From HXMU1420-2 sp040830545 (lineage in GTDB: Bacteria > Pseudomonadota > Alphaproteobacteria > Rhodobacterales > Rhodobacteraceae), in the NCBI GenBank assembly GCA_040830545.1, contig JBFOMB010000127.1, forward strand, positions 1-8,099: DNA of 8,099 nucleotides, read 5' to 3'. This document shows, one piece after another, positions 1 to 6,288 of this stretch (position 1 is its first letter; every line of letters begins with the position of its first letter). Made by a program: the position numbers and the translations under genes. Below the pieces are notes generated by a model, which searched no databases, was not told the origin of the DNA, and saw nothing but the letters and a program-made list of their open reading frames with translations.

Positions 1-1192
1 AGCCGACCGACTGATCAGCGATCTCTTTCTTCAGTTGCATCAACAGGGTTACAGCGTCAGCCGCCGCGTCTTCGGAGCGTTCCAATTGGAACAACAGCAT
101 CATTTCCGCGCTTTCTGCCGCGTCATCCTTCAGCGATTGCGCCGCGTCGTCAGACGGGTCAGCCTCGGCAAACAGATCGGACAGGGCGGTTGCGGCCTCT
201 ACGCATTGTTGCAACACGCGCTCGGCGTCCGGCTCCGCGCCGGTTTCCACAGTGTCGAGCATACGATCGGCCTGTTTATGCAGCAGGTCCAGCGCAGCCT
301 CGTAGAGCGACTGGCTGATCCCATCGATTTTCACCTCGACCTCTGGCTTGCCCTCTTGGTTGACAGGCGCCTGTGGCATCTGGCGCAGCCCGGCAAAACG
401 GCTGAGGAACAGACGCGCGTTGTCCTGATCGGCCAGGCGACCATGTTCAACGCGTTTGAAAACTGCATCCCGTAACGCCTTGCCCCCACTGGATTTCCAC
501 ATTCCCAGATGAGAGTGATCCGGTTCGGATTGCGCCTTGATTGCTTGCAGCGTCGCAACGGGGAAAAGTGTCAGGAATTCCTCGGCCACCACCTCTTCGA
601 GCTGGGCGATGTTGTCGGACAGGGATCCGCGCATCATTTGCCGGTCGGCCATGGTCAGGACAAGGAAGCTATGATCCTTCAACTCGTCCGGCACACGCGC
701 CCAAAGCGCACGTTCCTGCGGGCCGAATGTTTCGGTGCACCACAACACGATGTCCGCGCATTCGATGGCCCATTCCAACACGGCCTCGTTTTGCAACGGC
801 GTGCCAGACAGGTTCACTTCGGCAAACCCGCATTCCTCAAGAGAAGGCACCGGCACCGTTCGCGTCACACGGATCGCGCCCGATTGGTCGGAGGCCAGTG
901 CATCGGTCTCTTCGACGGACCCGTCTTCGCGCTCAACCGTTACGCTTTCTTCGGCACCGCCCACGATTTCCAGAACCGGCACCGAGTCAATGTCCGGTAC
1001 CACCGGCGCGCCCGCCAGCATGTTGATGACCGAGGATTTGCCGATCCCTTGCGGCCCCATCACAACGATCTGAACCGGCGCTTTCAGCCGGTCAACAAGG
1101 GCCATGCCCCAGGATTGTGCATCGGGTTTCAAATTGCCTTGGCCAAGCGTCTGTTCCAATTGCTCGGCCAACTGCGTCAACGGGTAACTCAT
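1..1192 (-). CDS. P-loop GTPase-like protein (dynamin/Era-like G domain), 3' end outside window
   Basis: An open frame runs from ATG at 1192 to the window edge, giving 397 residues with no stop; the C-terminus is missing. Residues 46-54 (GPQGIGKSS) form a clear Walker A/G1 loop after a short beta strand (VQIVVM), the layout of Era- and dynamin-like GTPases. A strand-helix pattern follows, with NLSGTP (127-132) where G3 (DxxG) is expected, ADIVLW at 146-151, LVLTMAD (177-183) where the NKxD/TKxD G4 motif is expected, and a later FPVATLQAIKA stretch resembling G5. The G3 Asp and G4 Lys are therefore not canonical, and nucleotide specificity is uncertain. Beyond about residue 260 the chain is acidic and apparently helical. 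No membrane segment or signal peptide is seen. The ATG overlaps the phosphatase stop by four bases (ATGA), so the two are probably translationally coupled. Function is unknown; it may be an effector or phosphorylation target of the linked kinase. An SrfC-like protein is an alternative. Confidence 0.8.
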   Translation of the reverse strand, partial: MSYPLTQLAEQLEQTLGQGNLKPDAQSWGMALVDRLKAPVQIVVMGPQGIGKSSVINMLAGAPVVPDIDSVPVLEIVGGAEESVTVEREDGSVEETDALASDQSGAIRVTRTVPVPSLEECGFAEVNLSGTPLQNEAVLEWAIECADIVLWCTETFGPQERALWARVPDELKDHSFLVLTMADRQMMRGSLSDNIAQLEEVVAEEFLTLFPVATLQAIKAQSEPDHSHLGMWKSSGGKALRDAVFKRVEHGRLADQDNARLFLSRFAGLRQMPQAPVNQEGKPEVEVKIDGISQSLYEAALDLLHKQADRMLDTVETGAEPDAERVLQQCVEAATALSDLFAEADPSDDAAQSLKDDAAESAEMMLLFQLERSEDAAADAVTLLMQLKKEIADQSVG

Positions 1193-2142
1193 GACAGGGC
1201 ACTACCTTCGGATTTGACACGGGCGGAAATTGTCGCCCTGGCGCGCGTCATTGCGGCCATTACGGTAACGGATTTGCGGCGATGGCGGCGTGGAGGGGGC
1301 ACATCAGACGCGTTCTGGTGCGGCTCTGCCCGCGCGCTTGCTTGTTGAGCAACAGCCTCTACCGCTTTGATAATACAAAGTGAAACGTTATCCTGATCCG
1401 GGTCCGCCAGCTTTTCGATCCGCGCCATCAGCTCGCCGTTTATCTCAGCGCTGGAAGCTCCGGCGCGTTCGCTCAGAACTTCAGCCAATGCGGCCTCTTC
1501 CAGAAATTGCAGCCCGTCGCTGGCGGCAATGACGATGTCATTTAACTGCAACTGAAACGGTTCCGTGCGGCAGTCGATTTGCGGGATAGGCTGTCCGACC
1601 AACACCGATGTCAGGCAATGGCGATCCGGGTGCGCAAGCCCTTCGTCGGCCCCCATGAACCCAGTCCGTACAAGGTAGTCGATCTGTGGAACGAGGGAGT
1701 GGTCCTCGTTCAATCGCTGCAATTGACCATCGCGGAACAGATACAGAGGACTGTCGCCAATGCTGATCCAGTACATCCGGTTCCCAAAGAAGATAGGCGC
1801 CAGCAGGGTCGCCCCCATGCCTTCGGTTCCGGGGTAGGTTTCTGCGTGATAGCGCACGCATTCATTGGCACTGAACACGGCCCCGCGCAGGATCTTCTCC
1901 AGATCCGCTTCCATCGCTTCGATGTTGCCAGACCGCAGCTTCAACTCGCTGAACACTTCGGTCACAACGATTTTGGATGCGACATCGCCTGCGGCATGCC
2001 CTCCCATTCCGTCGGAAACAACCGCAAAACCGATACCCGAGCCAGAAGGAAAGTCGACCGCGACCGCATCCTCCTGGTACTCACGGCGACCGATACTGAT
2101 CGCCGAGGCCGCATCAAATCCTATATCATGCGTAGGAGACAC
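1189..2142 (-). CDS. PP2C-family Ser/Thr protein phosphatase
   Basis: This 317-residue protein would remove phosphate from Ser/Thr residues using two metal ions, in the cytoplasm. The PP2C motifs appear in order: RREYQED (19-25), SDGMGGHAAGD (43-53), GATL (110-113), SIGDSPLYL (127-135), EDHSLV (146-151), AASDGL (206-211) and DQDNVS (249-254). The metal-binding Asp residues D25, D44, D209 and D251 are all present, so it should be active. I chose GTG at 2142 as start because AAGGAGA lies five bases upstream and the catalytic domain begins right after it. An in-frame ATG at 2190 would add 16 residues lying inside the FHA gene and lacks that support. The first 17 bases overlap the FHA gene and the last 4 overlap the GTPase gene. 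After about residue 260 there is a tail rich in Arg, Ala and Ser, longer than a minimal PP2C needs. It most likely reverses the action of the kinase encoded upstream. Confidence 0.93.
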   Translation of the reverse strand: MSPTHDIGFDAASAISIGRREYQEDAVAVDFPSGSGIGFAVVSDGMGGHAAGDVASKIVVTEVFSELKLRSGNIEAMEADLEKILRGAVFSANECVRYHAETYPGTEGMGATLLAPIFFGNRMYWISIGDSPLYLFRDGQLQRLNEDHSLVPQIDYLVRTGFMGADEGLAHPDRHCLTSVLVGQPIPQIDCRTEPFQLQLNDIVIAASDGLQFLEEAALAEVLSERAGASSAEINGELMARIEKLADPDQDNVSLCIIKAVEAVAQQASARAEPHQNASDVPPPRRHRRKSVTVMAAMTRARATISARVKSEGSALS

Positions 2143-3097
2143 GCTGTTCTCCTTCGTCTGCACCCATGGTCCAATCGAACTCTGCCCCACAGAGAGCGAC
2201 GAACCGCAGGCTGGTTTCTCCGATCCTGATCTGATCCCCGGACGAAATCACTTCGGTGCTCAGAACCGGGCGGCCGTTCAGGCGGACCAGATTGGCCTTG
2301 CCGCCATGACCCAGATAGAACGCCTTTTGTTCAGCGTCGTAGGCCACAGCCGCGTGGTTGCTGCGCGAAATGGAGGTGTCGCCAAAGTCCAGGCGTACGG
2401 CCTGATCTTCGCCGCGCCCGATCTGGGAAACTCCTTCGAACAAGGTAAACGCGGCCCCGTGGCCGGGGCCATCCGCGACCACCAGCCAGCCGACCGGGAA
2501 ACGGCCTGCATCAGACGCGCTGGGATTCGGTGTGGCAGCCATCGGGTCAGACACGGTTTCCTGCGCCGAACCAAACCCCAACAAGCGCGTTTTCACGCGG
2601 CCCGCCCGGCGAGACGCGCGTCCAGCGGCAGGCGCCGGAACTTCGATGGGTTGGCTCGGGTCCATTCCAACCGGTTCGGGCTGCGGTTCGGCGGCTTCGC
2701 TGCGGGACAGAATGTGTTGGGTAAGGTCCTCGTCCATCTGTACCGACGCCGTTGGAGCAGCCGCCGCAGCCGGTTGCGCCGTAGGTGCCGGAGATTCGAT
2801 TGGACGCGCAGGACGTTCAACGCGGGGCATCGGTGCGGTTTCGGCCGCGACAGGCTGTTCAATCGGACGATCTTCACCAAACAGGCTTTCAACCGGTTCT
2901 GCCGATCCTTCGATTACATTACCGTCGTCAAACAGGCTGAAATGCTCTTCGGGCTCCGACGGAGTTTCCGGTTCAGGCGTGCTGGCCTGTTCCAGGATCA
3001 GCGGCTCTTCCTCAACCGCACGAGGTGCTGTGCGCAGGGCCTCGCTCTGCGGCGCGGTCTGCTTCTTTTCGTTGATGATGTCTCGGATGAACTTCAT
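2126..3097 (-). CDS. FHA-domain protein with long disordered N-terminus
   Basis: This 323-residue protein is likely the phosphothreonine reader of the kinase operon. Residues 1-12 are short and basic. Residues 13-157 are low-complexity, rich in Pro, Glu and Ala, with many Ser/Thr and an Ala-rich run near 109-117; they are probably disordered and hold possible phosphosites. A basic patch (RASRRAGRVKTRLLGF, 160-175) follows. The FHA domain spans about 201-303, with IGRGE (226-230; R228 is the expected phosphate contact), ISRSNHA (243-249) and LNGR (273-276). The usual SxxH motif appears as SRSNH, one residue longer. There is no membrane segment, so the protein is expected in the cytoplasm. The ATG at 3097 has AAAGGA seven bases upstream, and the kinase stop is 18 bases before it. 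Its role as a scaffold between kinase and phosphatase is inferred from gene order. Confidence 0.9.
   Translation of the reverse strand: MKFIRDIINEKKQTAPQSEALRTAPRAVEEEPLILEQASTPEPETPSEPEEHFSLFDDGNVIEGSAEPVESLFGEDRPIEQPVAAETAPMPRVERPARPIESPAPTAQPAAAAAPTASVQMDEDLTQHILSRSEAAEPQPEPVGMDPSQPIEVPAPAAGRASRRAGRVKTRLLGFGSAQETVSDPMAATPNPSASDAGRFPVGWLVVADGPGHGAAFTLFEGVSQIGRGEDQAVRLDFGDTSISRSNHAAVAYDAEQKAFYLGHGGKANLVRLNGRPVLSTEVISSGDQIRIGETSLRFVALCGAEFDWTMGADEGEQRVSYA
2148..2154 (-). promoter_or_regulatory. Ribosome binding site that decides the phosphatase GTG start
   Basis: AAGGAGA reads on the minus strand five bases before GTG at 2142. It lies inside the last codons of the FHA gene. It is the strongest Shine-Dalgarno match in this operon and argues for the GTG rather than the in-frame ATG at 2190. 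It also suggests the phosphatase can be translated independently of full coupling to the FHA gene. Confidence 0.75.
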
Positions 3098-3115
3098 GAC
3101 CGTGTCCTTTCAGAG

Positions 3116-4420
3116 TCAGACCGCTGTCGAGCGGGCAATGCGCAGGGCCGTCAGGCTGCGGGCAAACAGCCCGGGCCGGCGCGAGTCGTCGGATGAGATT
3201 TCGGGTTCGGGGTTATCTTCGGCCAGACGCCCGGCGTTCGCACGCGCCTGCGACCGGGTATCCTGGTCCTGCAGCCAGGCTTCGATGTCGTCGATGGGAT
3301 TGCCAAAGATGTCGACCGGCTGACGCGGGATGTGATGCGCCTGTTCGCGCAGCTTGTCCGGCGCGCGAGTGCTGTACCGGGCGCGCTTGGCATCGCCAGG
3401 CTTGCCCGGGACAAGGCCGCTGTTGGTGTCTTCGACCAGGCGCGAGATTTCGCGGCGCAGGTCCGAACCCAGAACCATCGTCATCTCGGACGCACGTGCG
3501 AGGTCTTCGCCATGGAGTGCCGCCAGCCATTCCTCTGCCGTTTGCATCCGGTCCTTGGGCAATACTGACAGCGATTTGTCGATGGTGGCCAGGAATGCGC
3601 GATCGTATCCGGGCGCACGGTCCATTAATGGGCAATAGGGATCGTCACTGTTTGCGGCCAGCGCGGCCAGCCGGTCCTGGCTGTGTGGTGGAGCCTCGCC
3701 CGTGATCAGGTGATAGAAAGTCGCGCCCAGTGAATAGAGGTCACTGCACGCAAACTGCGACACGTCCGCCATGTAGAATTCATGCGGGGAATACCCGTCC
3801 TTGACCGCCAGCAAAGCCGACAACGCGCGGCTTTCGCGGCCTGCCTGTTCGCGGGCCGCGCCAAAGTCGATCAGCGTCAGATCGTCATTCGGCCCCATCA
3901 GAAAATTGTCGGGTGAGATGTCGCGGTGCAGGATGCCTTCGCTGTGGATGTAGTCCACCGAATGTAAAGCCGTTTCCAGACTGCGCCGGATCAGGGCCGG
4001 TGTCAGGCGGTCGGGCGTCAGCTCGGCCACGGTCAGCAGATCGTCGCCCTCAACATAATCCAGCGCCATGTACGCAGTGTTGTTTTCCTCGAACACCTGA
4101 TGCACGCCGACGATGTTGGGATGATCCAAACGCGCCAACCGGCGCGCTTCACGCAGGAAATGGCGCAGGATCGAGTTGTACTGGCGGCTTTGTTCGGGCT
4201 TCAGCGCCCGGACCTCTTCACCGACCCGGCAACTGATCGCGGCTGGGAAACACTCTTTGATGACAACCTGCCGTTCCAGGCTGTCCCGCGCCAGATAGGT
4301 CACGCCAAAACCGCCCCGCACCAGATAGCTCTCGATCATGTACTGGCCACGCAACAGCGTCACGCCAGGGGGAAGGACATCAATGTCTTCCTGATCCAGA
4401 TGACTTTCTTCGTTCAGCAT
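3116..4420 (-). CDS. Soluble Ser/Thr protein kinase (PknB/PpkA-like catalytic domain)
   Basis: This 434-residue protein would phosphorylate Ser/Thr residues in the cytoplasm. The kinase domain covers about residues 27-315: a glycine loop RGGFGVTY (35-42), catalytic Lys in VVIKE (K55), helix C Glu in FLREA (E91), catalytic loop HRDISPDN (165-172; D167, N172), DFG (185-187) and an SPHE motif (211-214) in place of APE. All catalytic residues are present. The HRD loop has Ser where eukaryotic kinases carry Lys. The C-terminal ~115 residues are polar and lack any hydrophobic stretch, so there is no transmembrane anchor or outer sensor domain, unlike PknB. I start at ATG 4420: the frame stays open upstream to an ATG at 4720, but that extension is rich in Pro, Cys and His, looks non-coding and overlaps the divergent SDR gene. 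AAAGGG lies 13 bases upstream, rather far. It is the first gene of the operon. Confidence 0.92.
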   Translation of the reverse strand: MLNEESHLDQEDIDVLPPGVTLLRGQYMIESYLVRGGFGVTYLARDSLERQVVIKECFPAAISCRVGEEVRALKPEQSRQYNSILRHFLREARRLARLDHPNIVGVHQVFEENNTAYMALDYVEGDDLLTVAELTPDRLTPALIRRSLETALHSVDYIHSEGILHRDISPDNFLMGPNDDLTLIDFGAAREQAGRESRALSALLAVKDGYSPHEFYMADVSQFACSDLYSLGATFYHLITGEAPPHSQDRLAALAANSDDPYCPLMDRAPGYDRAFLATIDKSLSVLPKDRMQTAEEWLAALHGEDLARASEMTMVLGSDLRREISRLVEDTNSGLVPGKPGDAKRARYSTRAPDKLREQAHHIPRQPVDIFGNPIDDIEAWLQDQDTRSQARANAGRLAEDNPEPEISSDDSRRPGLFARSLTALRIARSTAV

Positions 4421-4671
4421 GGCCGGTTTTCTGCCCTTTGCGGTTTTTGAGGCGCGCTCTTGCAACGGCGCTCTGCTAGGGTGCGCTTGAATTGTGGACA
4501 GAACGTGTTCGTCCCGGGTCAAATCGGGGACGGTTTTGGGCCAAACCCGTGAAATGTCGATTTTGATTGAAGTTTTCGTTGTATGTTTGGGTGTACATGG
4601 CCCGCTGACGCGGGTTGGAAACAGGGTCTTTGGAGGGGTCTGACGCACGTCGGAACAAGGGGGAGGACAGC
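4421..4671. promoter_or_regulatory. Divergent intergenic region between kinase operon and SDR gene
   Basis: These 251 bases must carry the promoters for the kinase operon (leftward) and the SDR gene (rightward). A patch at about 4556-4597 is clearly richer in A and T than the surrounding sequence and is the most likely core promoter area. A TTGACC reads leftward at 4522-4517, but no good -10 box sits 16-18 bases after it. On the plus strand TTGATT (4563-4568) and TATGTT (4582-4587) are only 13 bases apart. I cannot assign boxes with confidence. No small gene or stable hairpin was found. Confidence 0.4.
4454..4474. repeat. Heptamer direct repeat upstream of the kinase gene
   Basis: GCGCTCT occurs at 4454-4460 and again at 4468-4474, separated by seven bases (TGCAACG). 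Read toward the kinase this is AGAGCGC, seven bases, AGAGCGC, lying 34-54 bases before the ATG. It could be a binding site for a regulator or a chance repeat in GC-rich DNA. Confidence 0.35.
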
Positions 4672-5400
4672 ATGAAAACAGCGGTTGTGACCGGGGCAGC
4701 GGGTGGACTGGGCCGTGCAATCTGTGCGCGCCTGGTTGCGGTCGGGATGCGGGTTGTCGGTGTCGATCTGGCGGCTGACGGGCTGAATGAACTGATCACC
4801 GAGATCGGCGAAGGCTGCACCGGAATTGCAGCAGACCTGACAGATGTGGAACAGGTGCGTGCCCTGTTCGAACAGGTTGCGCGGGATCACGGCGGGCCAG
4901 ACGTGTTGGTCAACAATGCCGGGACATGCTTTATGTCGGATTTCCCCGACATCCCGGCGGACGAGTTTGACCGGCAGATGGCGGTCAATTTTTCTTCTGC
5001 CTTTCACTGTTGCCAACAGGCGGTGCCATTGATGTTGCAAAGAGACGGTGTGAAGAAGATCGTCAACATCTCCTCAAACGGGGCCTACAACTTTGATGTT
5101 TTCGACCCGCCACACTATCGCGCCAGCAAGGCAGCGATGGACACGCTGACCAAGGATCTGGCGCGCCGTTACGCGCGGGACAGAATCGCGGTGAATTCCA
5201 TTGCGCCCGCGATGACCGCAACGCCCCTGTTTGGTGTGCTGAGCGACGATGTGCTGGAGCAGGCAATTGCTGCCATGCCCCACGGCCACGCCATGCAACC
5301 AGAACAGATCGCGGCCTGGGTCGGCTTTTTGGCCTCACCCGCCGGGGATGTGTCCAGCGGGAATGTGATCGTCCTCAATCAGGGGCGCGATGTGCGGTGA
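4672..5400 (+). CDS. Short-chain dehydrogenase/reductase (SDR), classical type
   Basis: This 242-residue protein is an NAD(P)-dependent oxidoreductase of the classical SDR family, about the usual length. It has the TGAAGGLG cofactor loop (7-14), an Asp closing the second strand (VGVDL, D32) that usually favours NAD(H) over NADP(H), a DL pair at 55-56, NNAG (81-84), Asn N106 of the tetrad, Ser in NISS (S135), and the YRASK active site (Y149, K153). Ser to Tyr is 14 residues, one more than in FabG. The C-terminal strand ends VIVLNQGRDVR, lacking the usual DGG. I start at ATG 4672, where GGGGGAGG lies a few bases upstream; an in-frame ATG at 4615 would only add 19 residues with no family match. 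The substrate cannot be told. It stands alone on the plus strand, divergent from the kinase operon and convergent with the next gene. Confidence 0.92.
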   Translation: MKTAVVTGAAGGLGRAICARLVAVGMRVVGVDLAADGLNELITEIGEGCTGIAADLTDVEQVRALFEQVARDHGGPDVLVNNAGTCFMSDFPDIPADEFDRQMAVNFSSAFHCCQQAVPLMLQRDGVKKIVNISSNGAYNFDVFDPPHYRASKAAMDTLTKDLARRYARDRIAVNSIAPAMTATPLFGVLSDDVLEQAIAAMPHGHAMQPEQIAAWVGFLASPAGDVSSGNVIVLNQGRDVR

Positions 5401-5408
5401 TCGAATGC

Positions 5409-5430
5409 GGTGGGTTGGCACCCACCCTAC
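5409..5430 (-). repeat. REP-like palindrome with GTAG foot, possibly a bidirectional terminator
   Basis: On the minus strand GTAG (5430-5427) is followed directly by a perfect 7-bp stem, GGTGGGT and ACCCACC, around a GCCA loop. GTAG next to a small palindrome is the layout described for REP elements mobilised by RAYT transposases. It fills most of the 42-base gap between two convergent genes. No T-run follows on either side, so it is not a textbook intrinsic terminator, though it may still stop or slow transcription. Only one copy is in the window, so its repeated nature is inferred. Confidence 0.6.
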
Positions 5431-5442
5431 GCACACGCCGCC

Positions 5443-6219
5443 TTAACGCCCCTCGAACCGGGCCGGGCGTTTTTCCATGAAGGCAACCACGCCCTCCTGA
5501 AAGTCACGGCTTTTGCCACAGGCGCCCTGCAACTCGGCCTCGGTCGTCAACTGCTCCTGCAAGGCCGCGTCAAAACTGCCCCGGATCGCCTGTTTCACTG
5601 CCTTGTAGGCCGCCGTCGGACCATCCGCCAGATGCCGGGCACGCGCCTTCCACTGCGCCTCAAACCTGTCATCGGCCACATGTTCCCAGATCATGCCCCA
5701 TTCGTCCGCCTGTTTCGCGCTGATCTTGTCTGCAAACAGGGCTGCGCCCATCGCCTTGGCCAGCCCCATCTGGCGCGGCATGAACCACGTGCCGCCTGCG
5801 TCCGGGATCAGACCGATGCGCGTGAAGGCCTGCAGGAAATAGGCGCTTTCTGTTGCGATCACCACATCTGCCGCCAGCGCAAGGTTCGCCCCAGCCCCCG
5901 CCGCCGGGCCGTTCACCGCCGCAATGGTCGGGATCGGGCTGTCGTAGATCGCGTTCAGCATCGGCACGTATTCGTCGCGCAAGGTGCGTTCCAGATCGAC
6001 ATTCGCGCCCGACGCCCGGTCGCCCAGATCCTGCCCGGTGCAGAACGCGCGCCCTGCCCCAGTGATCACCAGCACCCGCGCCTCGGTCGCCGCAGCACGC
6101 ACCGCGTGACCGATTTCCGCCCGCATCTGCGTGTTCAGCGCATTCATCTTGTCCGGACGGTTGAGCGTCAGAACAGCAATGTTGTCCGCAGTTTCAAGTG
6201 TCAGCGTTTCGTAGATCAT
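5443..6219 (-). CDS. paaG: Enoyl-CoA hydratase/isomerase family protein, PaaG-like epoxyphenylacetyl-CoA isomerase
   Basis: This 258-residue crotonase-fold protein matches the family's usual length. It most resembles PaaG, which converts ring-1,2-epoxyphenylacetyl-CoA to the oxepin form in aerobic phenylacetate breakdown. The support is GRAFCTGQDL (56-65) and NGPAAGAGANLALAAD (103-118) forming the oxyanion hole, GLIPDAGGTW (136-145) with an Asp (D140) where PaaG has its catalytic Asp and hydratases carry a second Glu, and ADEWGMIW near 187-195, closely like the E. coli enzyme from memory. The C-terminus has the usual FxEGVxAFxEKRxxxFxG pattern. ATG 6219 is preceded by GGGAG at seven bases. 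It lies 69 bases after ccmH on the same strand and may be cotranscribed with it. No other phenylacetate gene is in view, so a broader acyl-CoA isomerase or hydratase role is possible. Confidence 0.85.
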   Translation of the reverse strand: MIYETLTLETADNIAVLTLNRPDKMNALNTQMRAEIGHAVRAAATEARVLVITGAGRAFCTGQDLGDRASGANVDLERTLRDEYVPMLNAIYDSPIPTIAAVNGPAAGAGANLALAADVVIATESAYFLQAFTRIGLIPDAGGTWFMPRQMGLAKAMGAALFADKISAKQADEWGMIWEHVADDRFEAQWKARARHLADGPTAAYKAVKQAIRGSFDAALQEQLTTEAELQGACGKSRDFQEGVVAFMEKRPARFEGR

Positions 6220-6265
6220 GACGAGGCTCCCAGTCCCTTTCCCTCGCAGGTAATGGGCCGGGAGG

Positions 6266-6285
6266 CTGGTTGAAAGGGCAACCGG
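6266..6285 (-). other. Small hairpin between ccmH and the paaG-like gene
   Basis: Three bases after the ccmH stop, the minus strand reads CCGGTTG, a six-base loop, then CAACCAG. This gives a stem of seven pairs including one G-T wobble. No T-run follows, so it is unlikely to be a strong terminator. It could stabilise the upstream mRNA or lower expression of the downstream gene, or be chance. Confidence 0.3.
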
Positions 6286-6288
6286 ACG

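Noticed and set aside
509..1348. Long plus-strand open frame across the GTPase gene
   Set aside because: Its translation is rich in Arg, His and Gln with no family motif, and the minus strand carries a recognisable P-loop protein. It is an antisense shadow of GC-rich coding DNA.
1865..3196. Plus-strand open frame of 443 codons across the phosphatase and FHA genes
   Set aside because: It is Arg-rich and without motifs, and both genes on the other strand have clear domains and ribosome binding sites.
1..4420. Calling the region a type VI secretion locus
   Set aside because: Only regulatory-type genes (kinase, FHA, PP2C) are present. The fourth gene has no membrane segments like TssM, and no sheath, baseplate or Hcp gene is visible.
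4460..4482. TTGCAA and TAGGGT as a plus-strand promoter
   Set aside because: The boxes are only 11 bases apart, too short for a sigma-70 type promoter, and they lie about 190 bases before the SDR start.
4501..4510. GAACGTGTTC as a LexA-like operator
   Set aside because: The arms are four bases with a two-base centre; the alphaproteobacterial LexA site is a GTTC direct repeat with a seven-base spacer, which is not present.
4421..4720. N-terminal extension of the kinase frame up to an ATG at 4720
   Set aside because: The added 100 residues are rich in Pro, Cys, His and Thr without domain character, and the ATG lies inside the divergent SDR gene. The kinase fold begins soon after ATG 4420.
5410..6273. 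Plus-strand open frame opposite the paaG-like gene
   Set aside because: It is an antisense shadow with Arg/His-rich translation; the minus strand encodes a full crotonase-family protein.
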